Source of the DNA: Nemertoderma westbladi | Lineage: Eukaryota; Xenacoelomorpha; Nemertodermatida; Nemertodermatidae | Assembly (NCBI GenBank): GCA_032718475.1 | Contig: JAUCBJ010007046.1 | Location: forward strand, 1-52,512 | Length of the DNA: 52,512 nucleotides | Reading direction: 5' to 3' | Shown: positions 8,545 to 18,425 of the stretch, piece after piece | How positions within the stretch are numbered: position 1 is the first letter of the stretch | Layout of the letters: each line of letters opens with the position of its first letter | Made by a program: the position numbers and the translations under genes | The notes under the pieces: generated by a model | Databases searched by the model: none | What the model saw: only the letters and a program-made list of their open reading frames with translations | Told to the model about the DNA's origin: nothing

Positions 8545-10099
8545 CTACTGAGCGGCCGCCACTTCCCATCGGACCACTGCTCGAGGGCCGCGCCGACTGC
8601 GGAGTTGGAGGCGTTGGTGGTGATGGAGGTTGGGGCGTCGTGGCGGGGGTGGACGAGCATGGTGGCATCCGCGAGGGCCCGCTTGGAGGACTCGAAAGCA
8701 GCGGTGAGTTCGGGAGTCCAGTCGACGTCCTTAACCTTGGTGGTGACGGCGGCATAAAGGGGCTGCATGGTGGCAGCAGCTGCGGGAATAAATCGGTGGT
8801 AAAACGTTACCATACCAATAAATTCCCGCAACCCTTTAGTGGTGGTTGGACGAGGGAAGGAGCGGACGGCTTCCACTTTGTCCGGGAGCGGATGGACTCC
8901 GGACTCGTTGATGATGTGTCCGAGGAACTGGATCTCCGCCACCCCAAACTCGCACTTCGCCAGGTTGACGACGAGGCCGTTGTCCTGGAGTCGTTGGAAG
9001 AGTTGGCGGAGGTGGACGAGGTGTTCCTCGGGGGTCGCGCTTGCGATGAGAATGTCGTCCAGGTACGCGAAGAGGAAGTCCAACCCAGCGCAGACGGAGT
9101 CCATCAGGCGTTGGAAGGCCTGGGCGGCGTTCTTGAGGCCGAACAGCATCCGGACAAACTCGAAGAGTCCGAACGGAGTGATAACGGCGGTCTTGGGAAC
9201 GTCGCCGGGGGCCATGGGGATCTGGTGGTAGCCCGCACCAGGTCGACCTTAGAGAAGATCGTGGCCCCGGCGAGACGCGCCGAGAAGTCCTGGATGTGCG
9301 GGACTGGGTAGCGATCGGGGGTCGTGGCGTCGTTGAGGAGACGGTAGTCCCCGCAGGGGCGCCAACCCCCGGCCGGCTTGGGCGCCATATGGAGGGGAGA
9401 CGACCAGGGACTATTCGAACGGCGAATAATCCCCATCTCCTCCATCTTGCTGAACTCCGCCCGCGCGATCTCGAGTTTATCCGGCGGGAGTCGTCGAGCG
9501 CGGGCATGGACGGGGCGACCGGCGGTCGGGATATAATGCTCCACGCCGTGGCGAGTAGACGAGTCCGAGAAGGTGGGCGTCGTGATGGAGGAGAACTCCG
9601 CCAGGAGGTCGGCGTAGACTTGATCTATGGCCGTCGACGCGAGTTGAGGGTGGGTTCCTGGGATGGCGGAGGAGGAGCAACGGAGGGGGATCGGCTGGAA
9701 GGTTTCCATGTCGATGAGTTGCTGCCCCTTGACGTCCACCATCAGGGCGTGGTCGCAGAGGAAGTCCACCCCTAGCAACGGCTGGGGGACGTCCGCGATC
9801 ACGAAGTCCCAGTTGAACTGGCGGCCATTGAACCGCAGAGGAACTCCGCGGGTTCCGTAGGAACGGATCGGTGATCCGTTGACGGCGCGGAGCGGCGGTC
9901 CTTTACGACCGGAACGGGTGTCGAATCCGCTGGTGGGAAACACGCTCACCTGGGCGCTGGTGTCCACGAGGAAGTGGCGGCCGGAGTTTTGGTCCCAGAG
10001 GTAGAGGAGGTTGTCCTGCTGGTGGTAGCGACCAGTTGACGCAGTGGCTAGCGTCGGCTGGTCGGAGCGTTTCCCGGGAAGCTGCATGCTGACCGGCAC
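8545..10099 (-). pseudogene. Gypsy pol remnant: protease and reverse transcriptase
   Basis: The protease is seen as LVDTSAQVSVFP, where the usual D-T/S-G has lost its glycine. RT follows, with SPWSSPLHMAPKPAGGWRPC, CGDYRLLNDATTPDRYPVPH, a motif-A region broken by a frameshift near 9220, PFGLFEFVRMLFGLKNAAQA, and an intact motif C (LFAYLDDILIAS). The thumb region (FLGHIINESGVHPLPDKV) and the first residues of RNase H (VGAALEQWSDGKWRPL) come next, and then the reading frame enters the 3' LTR. The rest of RNase H and all of integrase are deleted. GC content is much higher than in the surrounding DNA. It cannot encode an active polyprotein. Confidence 0.85.
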
Positions 10100-10767
10100 T
10101 GCTTGGCGGCACTACCAAACTGGGCGTGGTAGTAGCACAACCCTCGGTGTCGGGTCGAGCAGTACCGGATGAGTTCGTGGTCACCTTCGTGGGTTGCGGC
10201 GTGGAGGAGTTCTTCGTCGGTAGTGAGTTCGTCACCCGGTTTAATCCGGCTGGTTGGGAGACTCCCTGCTGTTTGGCCAGCCACAGAACGTCGGCGGTGG
10301 CAGCCAGGGCGCGGGGATCCGCGAAAGAGTTGTTGGAGACCTGGAGCCGGATGTCCTCGGGGAGCTGCTCCAGAAAGAGCTGCTCGAACAGCAGACACGG
10401 AGTATGGCCGGCGAGGAGCCCCAACATCTCGTCCATCAACTGGGACGGCTTGCGGTCGGTCGCCCAGCCCGCGCATCCGCAGCAGCTTCGCGGCGCGCTC
10501 GCGTCGACTCAAGGCGAAAGTTCCGAGGAGTCGAGCCTTGAGTGATTCGTATTTCCCTTTGGAAGTCGGGGTGGTGAGGATGTCCAGTAGACGGGCGGTG
10601 GTGGGTTGATCCAGAGCGGCGACAACGTAGAAATATTTAGTAGTGTCGTCGACGATCCTCCGGATGCTAAACTGGGCCTCCACCTGGGCAAACCATACCG
10701 ACGGGTTTTCGGCCCAGAAGTGTGGCAGTTTAACTCCAACCGCGTTGACATTTGCCTCGTTAGCCAT
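10048..10767 (-). pseudogene. Gypsy gag remnant
   Basis: It starts MANEANVNAVGVKLPHFWAE, typical of Csrn1/opus-like gag. Two indels, near 10445 and 10255, move the middle of the protein into another frame, where LAGHTPCLLFEQLFLEQLPE is legible. The first frame then resumes and ends with a zinc-knuckle-like CYYHAQFGSAAKQCRSAC. The start codon is only 56 bp from the 5' LTR. Confidence 0.75.
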
Positions 10768-10802
10768 TATGTATAAACAGATGTTATTGACGCAAACCCG
10801 TT

Positions 10803-10823
10803 TGCGTCAGTCTGGGTCACCAA
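10803..10823 (-). promoter_or_regulatory. Gypsy primer-binding site
   Basis: In element orientation TTGGTGACCCAGACTGACGC directly follows the 5' LTR. It resembles the complement of the tRNA-Trp 3' end (TGGTGACCCCGACGTGA) used by Csrn1-type elements, with a few mismatches. Confidence 0.55.
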
Positions 10824-11062
10824 TGTAGTGAGCGCGATTCTCGCATTAGCGCGACTCACATCATTTCAACGTAATATATTCAGATATTACAGTCAGGAAC
10901 ATGTACTATGTTGACACCAGGACAGCTGGTGTGGCACCGGTAGGTACATATATAAAACCAGTAAATGGTAGTATGAGTGTAATATGAAGACTGACACGGA
11001 CAGCAGTTTGTTGTCCGTCGAAAGTGAAAGTATCTCACGGTTCGATATCTGTTACCGCTACA
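10824..11062 (-). repeat. Gypsy 5' LTR
   Basis: A 239-bp copy of the LTR, followed on its low-coordinate side by the primer-binding site. The duplicated target ATAT lies at 11063-11066. Confidence 0.85.
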
Positions 11063-11066
11063 ATAT

Positions 11067-12687
11067 GCTAGTATTTAAACATGTTACCAATCCGAAAAAC
11101 GGATCCTGGCGAAAAATGCAATCCCGGTCAGCATTTGAGGCTTTATATTTAATTATTGGCCTAATGACACCTAACCCCCGCCCCCTTCTCACTTGACCGT
11201 AATTCAGGATTATTAATATATTTAAAAAATTATCCCCCCCCCCAAACTTTGTGATAGGAGCACTAATATAGTATAAACTCTTTGGTTGTTTTACTTACCA
11301 AGTCTTCTGATTGGGTCTTAGCTATTGCCTGCTATTTTTCTCATTAGGTAGCAGAAATTAAGGTGTTACAATGACTGAGAATATCAAAACTATTTGTAGC
11401 AGAACCAATAATTTTGAAATTATCAGTTATACAGATAGTGTGACAAGTTTCAAAAGAGTGACAGTATACAGTATATTTGAATCATTCAATACCAATAGCC
11501 TACTGGTGGTAAGAATCAAACAGTTGTATTCAACATTGTTTTCGCCATTAAGGACCAGCTAGTGCACAATCTTGTGCTTTGGCAGCCCCATTGAATAAGC
11601 ATGGTGGAGACCCCATGACTTTCTTGAGACGCCTCTTAAAGGACACTGGCTGTTGATAAGCCGGCATAGCATTCTTTATTCATGCATGCTGCATTGGGCT
11701 TGCGAATTGTGGAATGCATAGTAGTGGCAAAATATTTTTGTTAAGCCAGCAGCAGCATATATCTCAATGTGCGGTTTCAATGCAGCAGGCCGATTAGAGT
11801 AGTTATAGTGGCTGCCCTGCTAATCTAAAATTATTGACATCAGAACCTATATAAAAAAACTAATTGCTGGAACTCAGCTGTGGTGCTATGTCCATTGCAA
11901 CTCAGTCCTTAGGCACCTGTCACCGTCTTTCATTCATCTGCACTTTAATTGCACTTCAATTAATTAACTTAAAAGGGTGGGGGGGGGGGGGGGGGGGTAG
12001 CGCTACTTCAATAATTATTTGCAAAAAATTTTCTCTATTTCATCTAGAGCCGATTTTTATCACCATTCCAAATTTGAAAACCGTTTAGCAAGATCTGTCT
12101 TTCTTCTCGAGATATGGAAGTCTTCCGTTTTACTGTCGATTTGTCCGTCAGTATGACTGTCCGTCAATAAAAAGCATACTATCTGTCTAAAAAATTCCCT
12201 GTCTGGGTTTTCGTGGTCGGTGACTTCATTTCTGATGTCATTAGTAAAATTTTACCTTGTCGTTTCTTTCTGTATGCCTGTCATTCTGTCTGTCAAAATA
12301 TAATCACAGTCTGGCAGCCAAACATACAATTTGGAAAATTTGGAAGTCATTAGATGTTAAAATTGACACTCGAAATGAATTCTGCGACCAGGAAAACCCC
12401 TATGTCTAAACTTTTAGCTAGATGGTGGGCCTTTTTCTTATATATTTGACAGACAGATATTCGCATAGTCAGAAAAACCGACAGACAGACAGACATACAT
12501 ACAAACTAGATTTCATTAAAAGTGAAAACTGACCTCAGAAATGAAATCAGCGACCAGGAAAACCCCCCATAGCAAAAATCTTAGCATGAGTTTGTGTGCT
12601 TTCTTGTTGCTAGATATATATTGACAGACATTCTCATTTTAAAATTTTTAGGTGTCATTTAGGCCAATAATTTAACATAATATTATG
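11067..12687. other. Spacer with inverted and direct short repeats, no gene
   Basis: No supported gene. It has C/G tracts near 11226 and 11979-11997. About 12190-12590 contains a repeated block: CGACCAGGAAAACCCC occurs at about 12388 and 12550, and its inverted form (GTTTTCGTGGTCGGTGACTT) at about 12206, with GACAGACAGACAGAC and CTGTCTGTC runs around them. This looks like a decayed foldback repeat just left of the Penelope-like element. Confidence 0.5.
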
Positions 12688-13950
12688 TTGGGGCAGGTTA
12701 TGCTTATATTAAAATTTGTGCTGACTCGTGCATATTTTGGGTTTGAAGGTGCTTTTTATGTTTTAGTAAAGGGTCTAGGGATGGGAGGCCCCTCGGGGAA
12801 GGTTCTGGCGGTCCTGGTGGTAGACCGTATCCACACCCACGTGGGTTTGGTTGCCAGGTTCAGCGCCATATATTTCAAAACGTTTGTGGACGATGGCGAG
12901 GCTATTTGGGATGGGGAATTGGACGACGCCGTGAAGGAGGCGATCGTCGAGCGTTACGGGGCGGCGTGTGAGGCCGTATACGGTAAAGGGGGGATTCGTT
13001 TCACTTTCGAATTCTTGAACACCAGTTCAGTGTTCCTGGACTTGGAGTTAGTTTTGGAGCCGGGGCGGGGAATAGTGAGTTCGGTTTATTTTAAACCGCT
13101 CACTAAAAGGTTACCCATTCCTGGATCCAGTTTGCACGACCGAAAGGTTCTGCAGGGTGTGGTGAAGGGCCAGCTGACACGTTTTGCGAGGTTGACAAGG
13201 ACAACCAGGGAGTATGAGAGTGCGAGGGGCCGTTATTTAACGGATTGCTGGGTGTCCGGGTATAGTGAGGGGTTTTTGAACGAGGCCCGGGGTTGGGACC
13301 CGGAACGGTTACGGGACTCGCCTGGTGTCAACCGGGACCGGGTCAAGGGGGAGAAGGACAAGTTTTACTTTGGGGTAGACCGTAGGTTCGCTGAGGTCGT
13401 TAAGCCGGTCATGCGGCGGTATCGGCGGGTGTTGGGAGAGAGTGGGATGGGAGTTGCGTGCAATCTTTACGCGGGTCGGAGTTTGGGTAATATGTTGGTT
13501 CAGAAGCGGCCGCCGGCTAAGGGGAGGGGAAGCAGTAGATGCGGGTCCCGGGCGGGGTGCAAAACATGCGATGCCATGTTCGACATGGCCCGAACCCCAT
13601 GGGGTGAGAAGATTAAAGGGTTTTTCACGTGTATGTCCCACGGGGTACTTTATCTGTTGACCTGCACCAACCACCCGGGGGGGTATTATTTGGGCCAGAC
13701 TGAGCAAACCATTAGGGATAGGATGACGGGTCACCGATCGGCCATGGGCAGGTACGTGAAGGAAGTGCATCCTGATCAAGAGAACGTGGGGGAGTATGTG
13801 CTGTTGGATCACTTTGCCCAGTGCGGGTTAGGGTGTCTCAGGGTCTCGGGGTTTAGGAGCTACAGGTCGGACGAGGATAGGATCCACGCCGAGGCGAACT
13901 ATATTTTCAAGTTTAGGCCCCCATGGAACAGAATGGTCCCGGCGGTTTGA
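12688..13950 (+). pseudogene. 5'-truncated Penelope-like RT/GIY-YIG copy
   Basis: It encodes the C-terminal 421 residues' worth of the ORF at 15075-18425. It begins at LGQVMLILKFVLTRAYFGFE inside the RT domain and keeps the FVDDGE motif, the thumb region, the Cys motif and the complete GIY-YIG endonuclease. It lacks the N-terminus and RT motif A, so it is not a functional polymerase. An in-frame ATG at 12685 lies in flanking DNA. It differs from the full copy at about a dozen sites, including a 3-bp indel (NRDRV versus NREGRV). Confidence 0.85.
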
Positions 13951-15074
13951 CACGGTCGGGGTTATAGTTTGGTGTTTGGGCGCGTTTTGTGCCGTTAATA
14001 CTGCCCTGTGCCTTTTGTACTGTATATACAAATTTAGTTTCAGTTAGATTTGCCTCGATTTAGCTTTAGTATCAGTTACCTGTTGGTTCTTTGGTGTTAC
14101 GCTACATGCCAGACCGGCGTGGATGGGTTCTGCCATTGATACTGCTCAGTGCCATTTGTACTGTACATAGTAGCGCACGGCCCCGACTAATTGAGGCCCG
14201 TATTAATTTTCAGGATATTATGGGGTTTTTTTTCAGTGTATTTGCTTGTGTCTCTTTACGCTAGACGTTTGTGCACGGACATTTCACACACGTCAGTACT
14301 GTAGATTTAGTGTCAGTGTATTTGCAAGTGTCTCTATGCTACACGTTTTTGCACGGACATTACACGTACGTCAGTACTGTAGATTTAGTTTCAGTGTACC
14401 AGCCTGTGCCTTTTTACGCTGCACGTTTTTGCACGGACAGTTCACATTTAGTTTCAGTGCATTTGCCTGTGTCTTTTTACGCTACAAGGTTGTGCACGGA
14501 TATTTTGCATCCGACAGGTATTTTCGTACTGTAGTTGTCATCTCGCATACATAAGGCTCTCCTTTTGGTGATACTGCCCTATGCCATTTGTACTGTAAAT
14601 AGTATTTCGTACTGTAGTTGTCATCTCGCATACATAAGGCTCTCTGTTGTTAATACTGCCCTATGCCATTTGTACTGTAAATGCATACATAAGGCTCTCT
14701 GTTGTTAATACTGCCCTATGCCATTTGTACTGTAAATGGTAACGCACGGCCCTGCCTGATCACGTCTCGGTGCCAGACTGATTGATTTGTTTCTATGACT
14801 AAGAGTTCAGTTGTTTATTTATGTTGTTAGCTCTACGGACCGGTGCTGCACCCTTCTTATAACCACATAGCAACCGTACTGCCGTAGGCGGAGTGTTGTT
14901 ATTTGTACTGTACATATACATCGGTTTTATACATCGACTGGTAGTCTATTTCAGTATTTGTTAGTGTTTTCTGTTTGGCCTAACTGTAGTGCAGTAGTTT
15001 TTGTGCTGATGATGCCCCAAAGGGGAGAAATTAATCCACTGTTTACATAATTATATTGAAGTGTTTATTGGGCG
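13951..15074 (+). repeat. PLE 3' UTR / pseudo-LTR with short tandem repeats
   Basis: This is the 3' region of the truncated copy and at the same time the leader of the full copy. It holds about four units near 80 bp (GCACGGACATT..., TCAGTACTGTAGATTTAG) at 14246-14530, and repeats of CTGCCCTATGCCATTTGTAC at 14560-14740. It recurs at 18426-19693. Confidence 0.8.
15003..15039 (+). ncRNA. Hammerhead-ribozyme-like motif, first pseudo-LTR
   Basis: The core reads GTG-CTGATGA-(TGCCCC AAA GGGGA)-GAAA-TTAATC-CAC. CTGATGA is at 15006-15012 and GAAA at 15027-15030. A minimal stem III (AT, loop TA, AT) precedes C15036, the predicted cleavage site. CAC (15037-15039) pairs with GTG (15003-15005) to start stem I. 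Stem II has four C-G pairs plus an imperfect base. Penelope-like elements are known to carry type I hammerheads with very short stem III in this position. The outer part of stem I was not resolved. Confidence 0.65.
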
Positions 15075-18000
15075 ATGAAACTCCTTGTTGTTTTAATAAT
15101 TGTCATGATGTATACAAACGCCCTGAAGTCGGCATGTCACTTTACTAATAATTTCAATGTTAATACTGGAGTGAAACGTGACATCCGCTCGTGGTTCGTG
15201 ACCAGACAGAAATTAATTAGATTACCCTTGCAAATAGACTTTATGAAACGATGTAGGTCCAAAAATCTAACTCCAGCTTACCTAGCAGGGGTAGGTGGCC
15301 GAGGTTTAACGCGGCATGCGGGTTTGATGGACAGGTACGTGAACAGAGCGCTGACAATGGATATCGCTTGGTACCACGATATCCTGAGGCGTGAACGCGC
15401 GCGGGAGGGTCGGCTATCAAGAGGTTTTACGCAGTTCATCCAGGGGAAGATAGGTGCCGGTGTAGACAAGACGGAGGACTGGACCTGTCTGTCGAAGTTC
15501 GTCGAATTTTGGGTACGTCGGATCGGGGCCCAGGAGGAGGTTGAGAGAAAGCGAATTCTCGACCGGAAGCTAGGAGCGCTTTCGGCGACTAGTTCAAGAC
15601 GAGTTAGGGAGGAGAAGGTTCCGTGGCTGGTACCCGATAGGATTGCACACCGACCTTTCGTGGGCCGGGACGCCCTCGTGGGAACCGCGAAGGAAGTCGA
15701 CAACGTAGTCAATCTCTCCTCCAAACCCATCTCGGAGGAGGCTAAACGGGTGTTATCTTTAGGGTTTAGTTTTGTGCCGAGAACACGCGTTGTGGAACAG
15801 GACCGGATGGACGCACACACGTCGATCTCCAAGTTGGGAACGAGAATCCGTAATGCGATCAGGCGAAGGAACGCCAGACTGGAGGATACAGTTCAGGTAG
15901 AGAAACCCAGCCGGGAGGAAGCCGCGAGCGGGGCGGTTGGACCGCGGAGTAGTGATGAGGAGTCGGTTATTTCATTTGCGGTCACGCCGGGAAGGGGTCG
16001 CCGGTCGGGCCCGGAGATGGGAGCTGCGCCGAGTGCGACAATAGAAGACTGTACGGCAGCGTTTGGGGCTTTAGTTTTGGGTAACCCGCCAACGGGAGTG
16101 GCCCGCAGACTATTCGCATGCTCCACCCCTGTGACCCCGCCGAGCGGGGAAGGACCCGGGGCGGGTTCCGGTTCTAGGGAGTGTTTAGAGATGTGCGATG
16201 AGGTTTCGAACGGTTTATCGACAGCTGCGGGGTGTGTCAGCACCCCGTCGCGGAGCGTGGGGGGGGTATTTCCCAAACGTGGAGGTGGCCCGCACGTCCC
16301 GATGGAGCGACGTATCCCCGAGCTAGGGGCGACTAGGAATAGGGAGGGCGAGGGCAGTGGGAGGGCGCCATTGGACTATAGGCAATTATACGTTCCGAGG
16401 AAGTTCCGGTACGTCGCACCAAGGGTCGAGGACGAGGCGGTGGAGGGATTTATGGCGGAATTACATAAGGCGATCGACGGTGCTGACGGGAGGGCGAGCG
16501 GTGTTGGCCGAGGCGGGGAGGGTGTGGGTATCTCAGAGAAGGATTTGAGACTGCTGCGGGAACTTAGGGGGGATAAAGAACTCGCTTTCGTTAGGGGAGA
16601 CAAGACAGGAAACGTCGTTGTTGTAGACAGGGAGCTGTTGGATTTAGAGATGAGGAGAAACGTTGGCGACCGTGAGATGTTCGAGAAGTTGGAAGGTGAT
16701 CCGACTTCGAAATATCGGGATGAACTCTATCGGACGGTACAGAACATGGCGTTAGAAGATAAGGACTTAAGTTCATACCTGGTTCCGAAGAACCCAACTC
16801 AGGGTTATGTGTTCCCATTAGTTAAGGACCACAAACCGGTTTCTGAGTGGATCGACTGGGGAGGGGGCAGGAAGTTCCCGAAGGTTAGAGCTATCGTATC
16901 GTCGAGAGGAACCCTAGCGGAGAGGGCCGGGAAGTGGCTAAACTCGGTCCTTCAGCCTCTAATGTTGAGGATGTCCCACTACGTGCAGGATTCGCGTTCG
17001 GCAAGGGAGGCGGTCCCGAGCCGCCCATTGTCCACGGCAACGTTCATGTCTTTGGACGTCGTGGACATGTACCCCTCTGTAGACCACGATGTCGCCGTGC
17101 GCGCGATCGAGGCGGTGATTGGGGAGAATATGGAGATTTTGGAGGACTCTGGGTTTACTTTGGGGCAGGTTATGCTTATATTAAAATTTGTGCTGACTCG
17201 TGCATATTTTGGGTTTGAAGGTGCTTTTTATGTTTTAGTAAAGGGTCTAGGGATGGGAGGCCCCTCGGGGAAGGTTCTGGCGGTCCTGGTGGTAGACCGT
17301 ATCCACACCCACGTGGGTTTGGTTGCCAGGTTCAGCGCCATATATTTCAAAACGTTTGTGGACGATGGCGAGGCTATTTGGGATGGGGAATTGGACGACG
17401 CCGTGAAAGAGGCGATCGTCGAGCGTTACGGGGCGGCGTGTGAGGCCGTATACGGTAAAGGGGGGATTCGTTTCACTTTCGAATTCTCGAACACCAGTTC
17501 AGTGTTCCTGGACTTGGAGTTAGTTTTGGAGCCAGGGCGGGGAATAGTGAGTTCGGTTTATTTTAAACCGCTCACTAAAAGGTTACCCATTCCTGGATCC
17601 AGTTTGCACGACCGAAAGGTTCTGCAGGGTGTGGTGAAGGGCCAGCTGACACGTTTTGCGAGGTTGACAAGGACAACCAGGGAGTATGAGAGTGCGAGGG
17701 ACCGTTATTTAACGGATTGCTGGGTGTCCGGGTATAGTGAGGGGTTTTTGAACGAGGCCCGGGGTTGGGACCCGGAACGGTTACGGGACTCGCCTGGTGT
17801 CAACCGGGAGGGCAGGGTCAAGGGGGAGAAGGACAAGTTTTACTTTTGGGTAGACCGTAGGTTCGCTGAGGTCGTTAAGCCGGTCATGCGGCGGTATCGG
17901 CGGGTGTTGGGAGAGAGTGGGATGGGAGTTGCGTGCAATCTTTACGCGGGTCGGAGTTTGGGTAATATGTTGGTTCAGAAGCAGCCGCCGGCTAAGGGGA

Positions 18001-18425
18001 GGGGAAGCAGTAGATGCGGGTCCCGGGCGGGGTGCAAAACATGCGACGCCATGTTCGACATGGCCCGAACCCCATGGGGTGAGAAGATTAAAGGGTTTTT
18101 CACGTGTATGTCCCATGGGGTACTTTATCTGTTGACCTGCACCAACCACCCGGGGGGGTATTATTTGGGCCAGACTGAGCAAACCATTAGGGATAGGATG
18201 ACGGGTCACCGATCGGCCATGGGCAGGTACGTGAAGGAAGTGCATCATGATCAAGAGAATGTGGGAGAGTATGTGCTGTTGGATCACTTTGCCCAGTGCG
18301 GGTTAGGGTGTCTCAGGGTCTCGGGGTTTAGGAGCTACAGGTCGGACGAGGATAGGATCCATGCCGAGGCGAACTATATTTTCAAGTTTAGGCCCCCATG
18401 GAACAGAATGGTCCCGGCGGTTTGA
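15075..18425 (+). CDS. Penelope-like reverse transcriptase with GIY-YIG endonuclease
   Basis: A 1116-aa intact ORF that copies its RNA at a nicked target. The N-terminal 500 residues are basic or low-complexity. They begin with a hydrophobic stretch (MKLLVVLIIVMMYTNALKSA) that looks like a signal peptide but probably is not one in this family. RT spans about 520-880: FPLVKDHKP, motif A LDVVDMYPSVD (D661), GMGGPSGKV as motif B, motif C FVDDGE (D763, D764), and SSVYFKPLTKRLPIPGSSLH in the thumb. A cysteine motif (CGSRAGCKTC) precedes the endonuclease, as described for Neptune-type PLEs. The GIY-YIG domain has GVLYLLTC (from G1015), YYLGQT (Y1029-G1032) and TIRDRMTGHRSAMG. It is longer than most family members. 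It is potentially active. Confidence 0.9.
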   Translation: MKLLVVLIIVMMYTNALKSACHFTNNFNVNTGVKRDIRSWFVTRQKLIRLPLQIDFMKRCRSKNLTPAYLAGVGGRGLTRHAGLMDRYVNRALTMDIAWYHDILRRERAREGRLSRGFTQFIQGKIGAGVDKTEDWTCLSKFVEFWVRRIGAQEEVERKRILDRKLGALSATSSRRVREEKVPWLVPDRIAHRPFVGRDALVGTAKEVDNVVNLSSKPISEEAKRVLSLGFSFVPRTRVVEQDRMDAHTSISKLGTRIRNAIRRRNARLEDTVQVEKPSREEAASGAVGPRSSDEESVISFAVTPGRGRRSGPEMGAAPSATIEDCTAAFGALVLGNPPTGVARRLFACSTPVTPPSGEGPGAGSGSRECLEMCDEVSNGLSTAAGCVSTPSRSVGGVFPKRGGGPHVPMERRIPELGATRNREGEGSGRAPLDYRQLYVPRKFRYVAPRVEDEAVEGFMAELHKAIDGADGRASGVGRGGEGVGISEKDLRLLRELRGDKELAFVRGDKTGNVVVVDRELLDLEMRRNVGDREMFEKLEGDPTSKYRDELYRTVQNMALEDKDLSSYLVPKNPTQGYVFPLVKDHKPVSEWIDWGGGRKFPKVRAIVSSRGTLAERAGKWLNSVLQPLMLRMSHYVQDSRSAREAVPSRPLSTATFMSLDVVDMYPSVDHDVAVRAIEAVIGENMEILEDSGFTLGQVMLILKFVLTRAYFGFEGAFYVLVKGLGMGGPSGKVLAVLVVDRIHTHVGLVARFSAIYFKTFVDDGEAIWDGELDDAVKEAIVERYGAACEAVYGKGGIRFTFEFSNTSSVFLDLELVLEPGRGIVSSVYFKPLTKRLPIPGSSLHDRKVLQGVVKGQLTRFARLTRTTREYESARDRYLTDCWVSGYSEGFLNEARGWDPERLRDSPGVNREGRVKGEKDKFYFWVDRRFAEVVKPVMRRYRRVLGESGMGVACNLYAGRSLGNMLVQKQPPAKGRGSSRCGSRAGCKTCDAMFDMARTPWGEKIKGFFTCMSHGVLYLLTCTNHPGGYYLGQTEQTIRDRMTGHRSAMGRYVKEVHHDQENVGEYVLLDHFAQCGLGCLRVSGFRSYRSDEDRIHAEANYIFKFRPPWNRMVPAV

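Larger units (their letters stand above)
8302..11066 (-). mobile_element. Ty3/gypsy LTR retrotransposon, internally deleted
   Basis: Two 239-bp direct repeats (8306-8544 and 10824-11062) begin and end TG...CA in element orientation and are flanked by ATAT (8302-8305 and 11063-11066), a 4-bp target duplication. The element reads on the minus strand: 5' LTR at 10824-11062, primer-binding site, gag, protease, RT, then the 3' LTR. RNase H is cut off after its first residues, and integrase is absent. By eye the LTRs differ at one site (CAGTAAACGG versus CAGTAAATGG), so the insertion is recent although the coding region is broken. The gag knuckle and the primer site point to the Csrn1-like side of Ty3/gypsy. 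Confidence 0.85.

Noticed and set aside
8466-9311. 281-codon plus-strand ORF across the gypsy RT
   Set aside because: It is the antisense shadow of the GC-rich gypsy pol region. The minus strand has clear RT motifs and the plus frame has none.
9296-10609. Several plus-strand and alternate-frame ORFs over gypsy gag/pol
   Set aside because: Shadows of the high-GC retrotransposon coding sequence. Arg/Ser/Pro-rich translations without motifs.
13309-13812. Minus-strand ORFs over the PLE endonuclease (also 17781-18287)
   Set aside because: Antisense shadows conserved only because the plus-strand protein is duplicated.
14246-14554. 102-codon ORF in the PLE 3' region (also 18721-19098)
   Set aside because: It translates the roughly 80-bp tandem repeat of the 3' UTR, and the two copies differ in reading frame.
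15075-15140. Signal peptide on the PLE protein (MKLLVVLIIVMM...)
   Set aside because: RT/endonuclease proteins act in the nucleus. The hydrophobic start is probably leader sequence, or the real start lies downstream.
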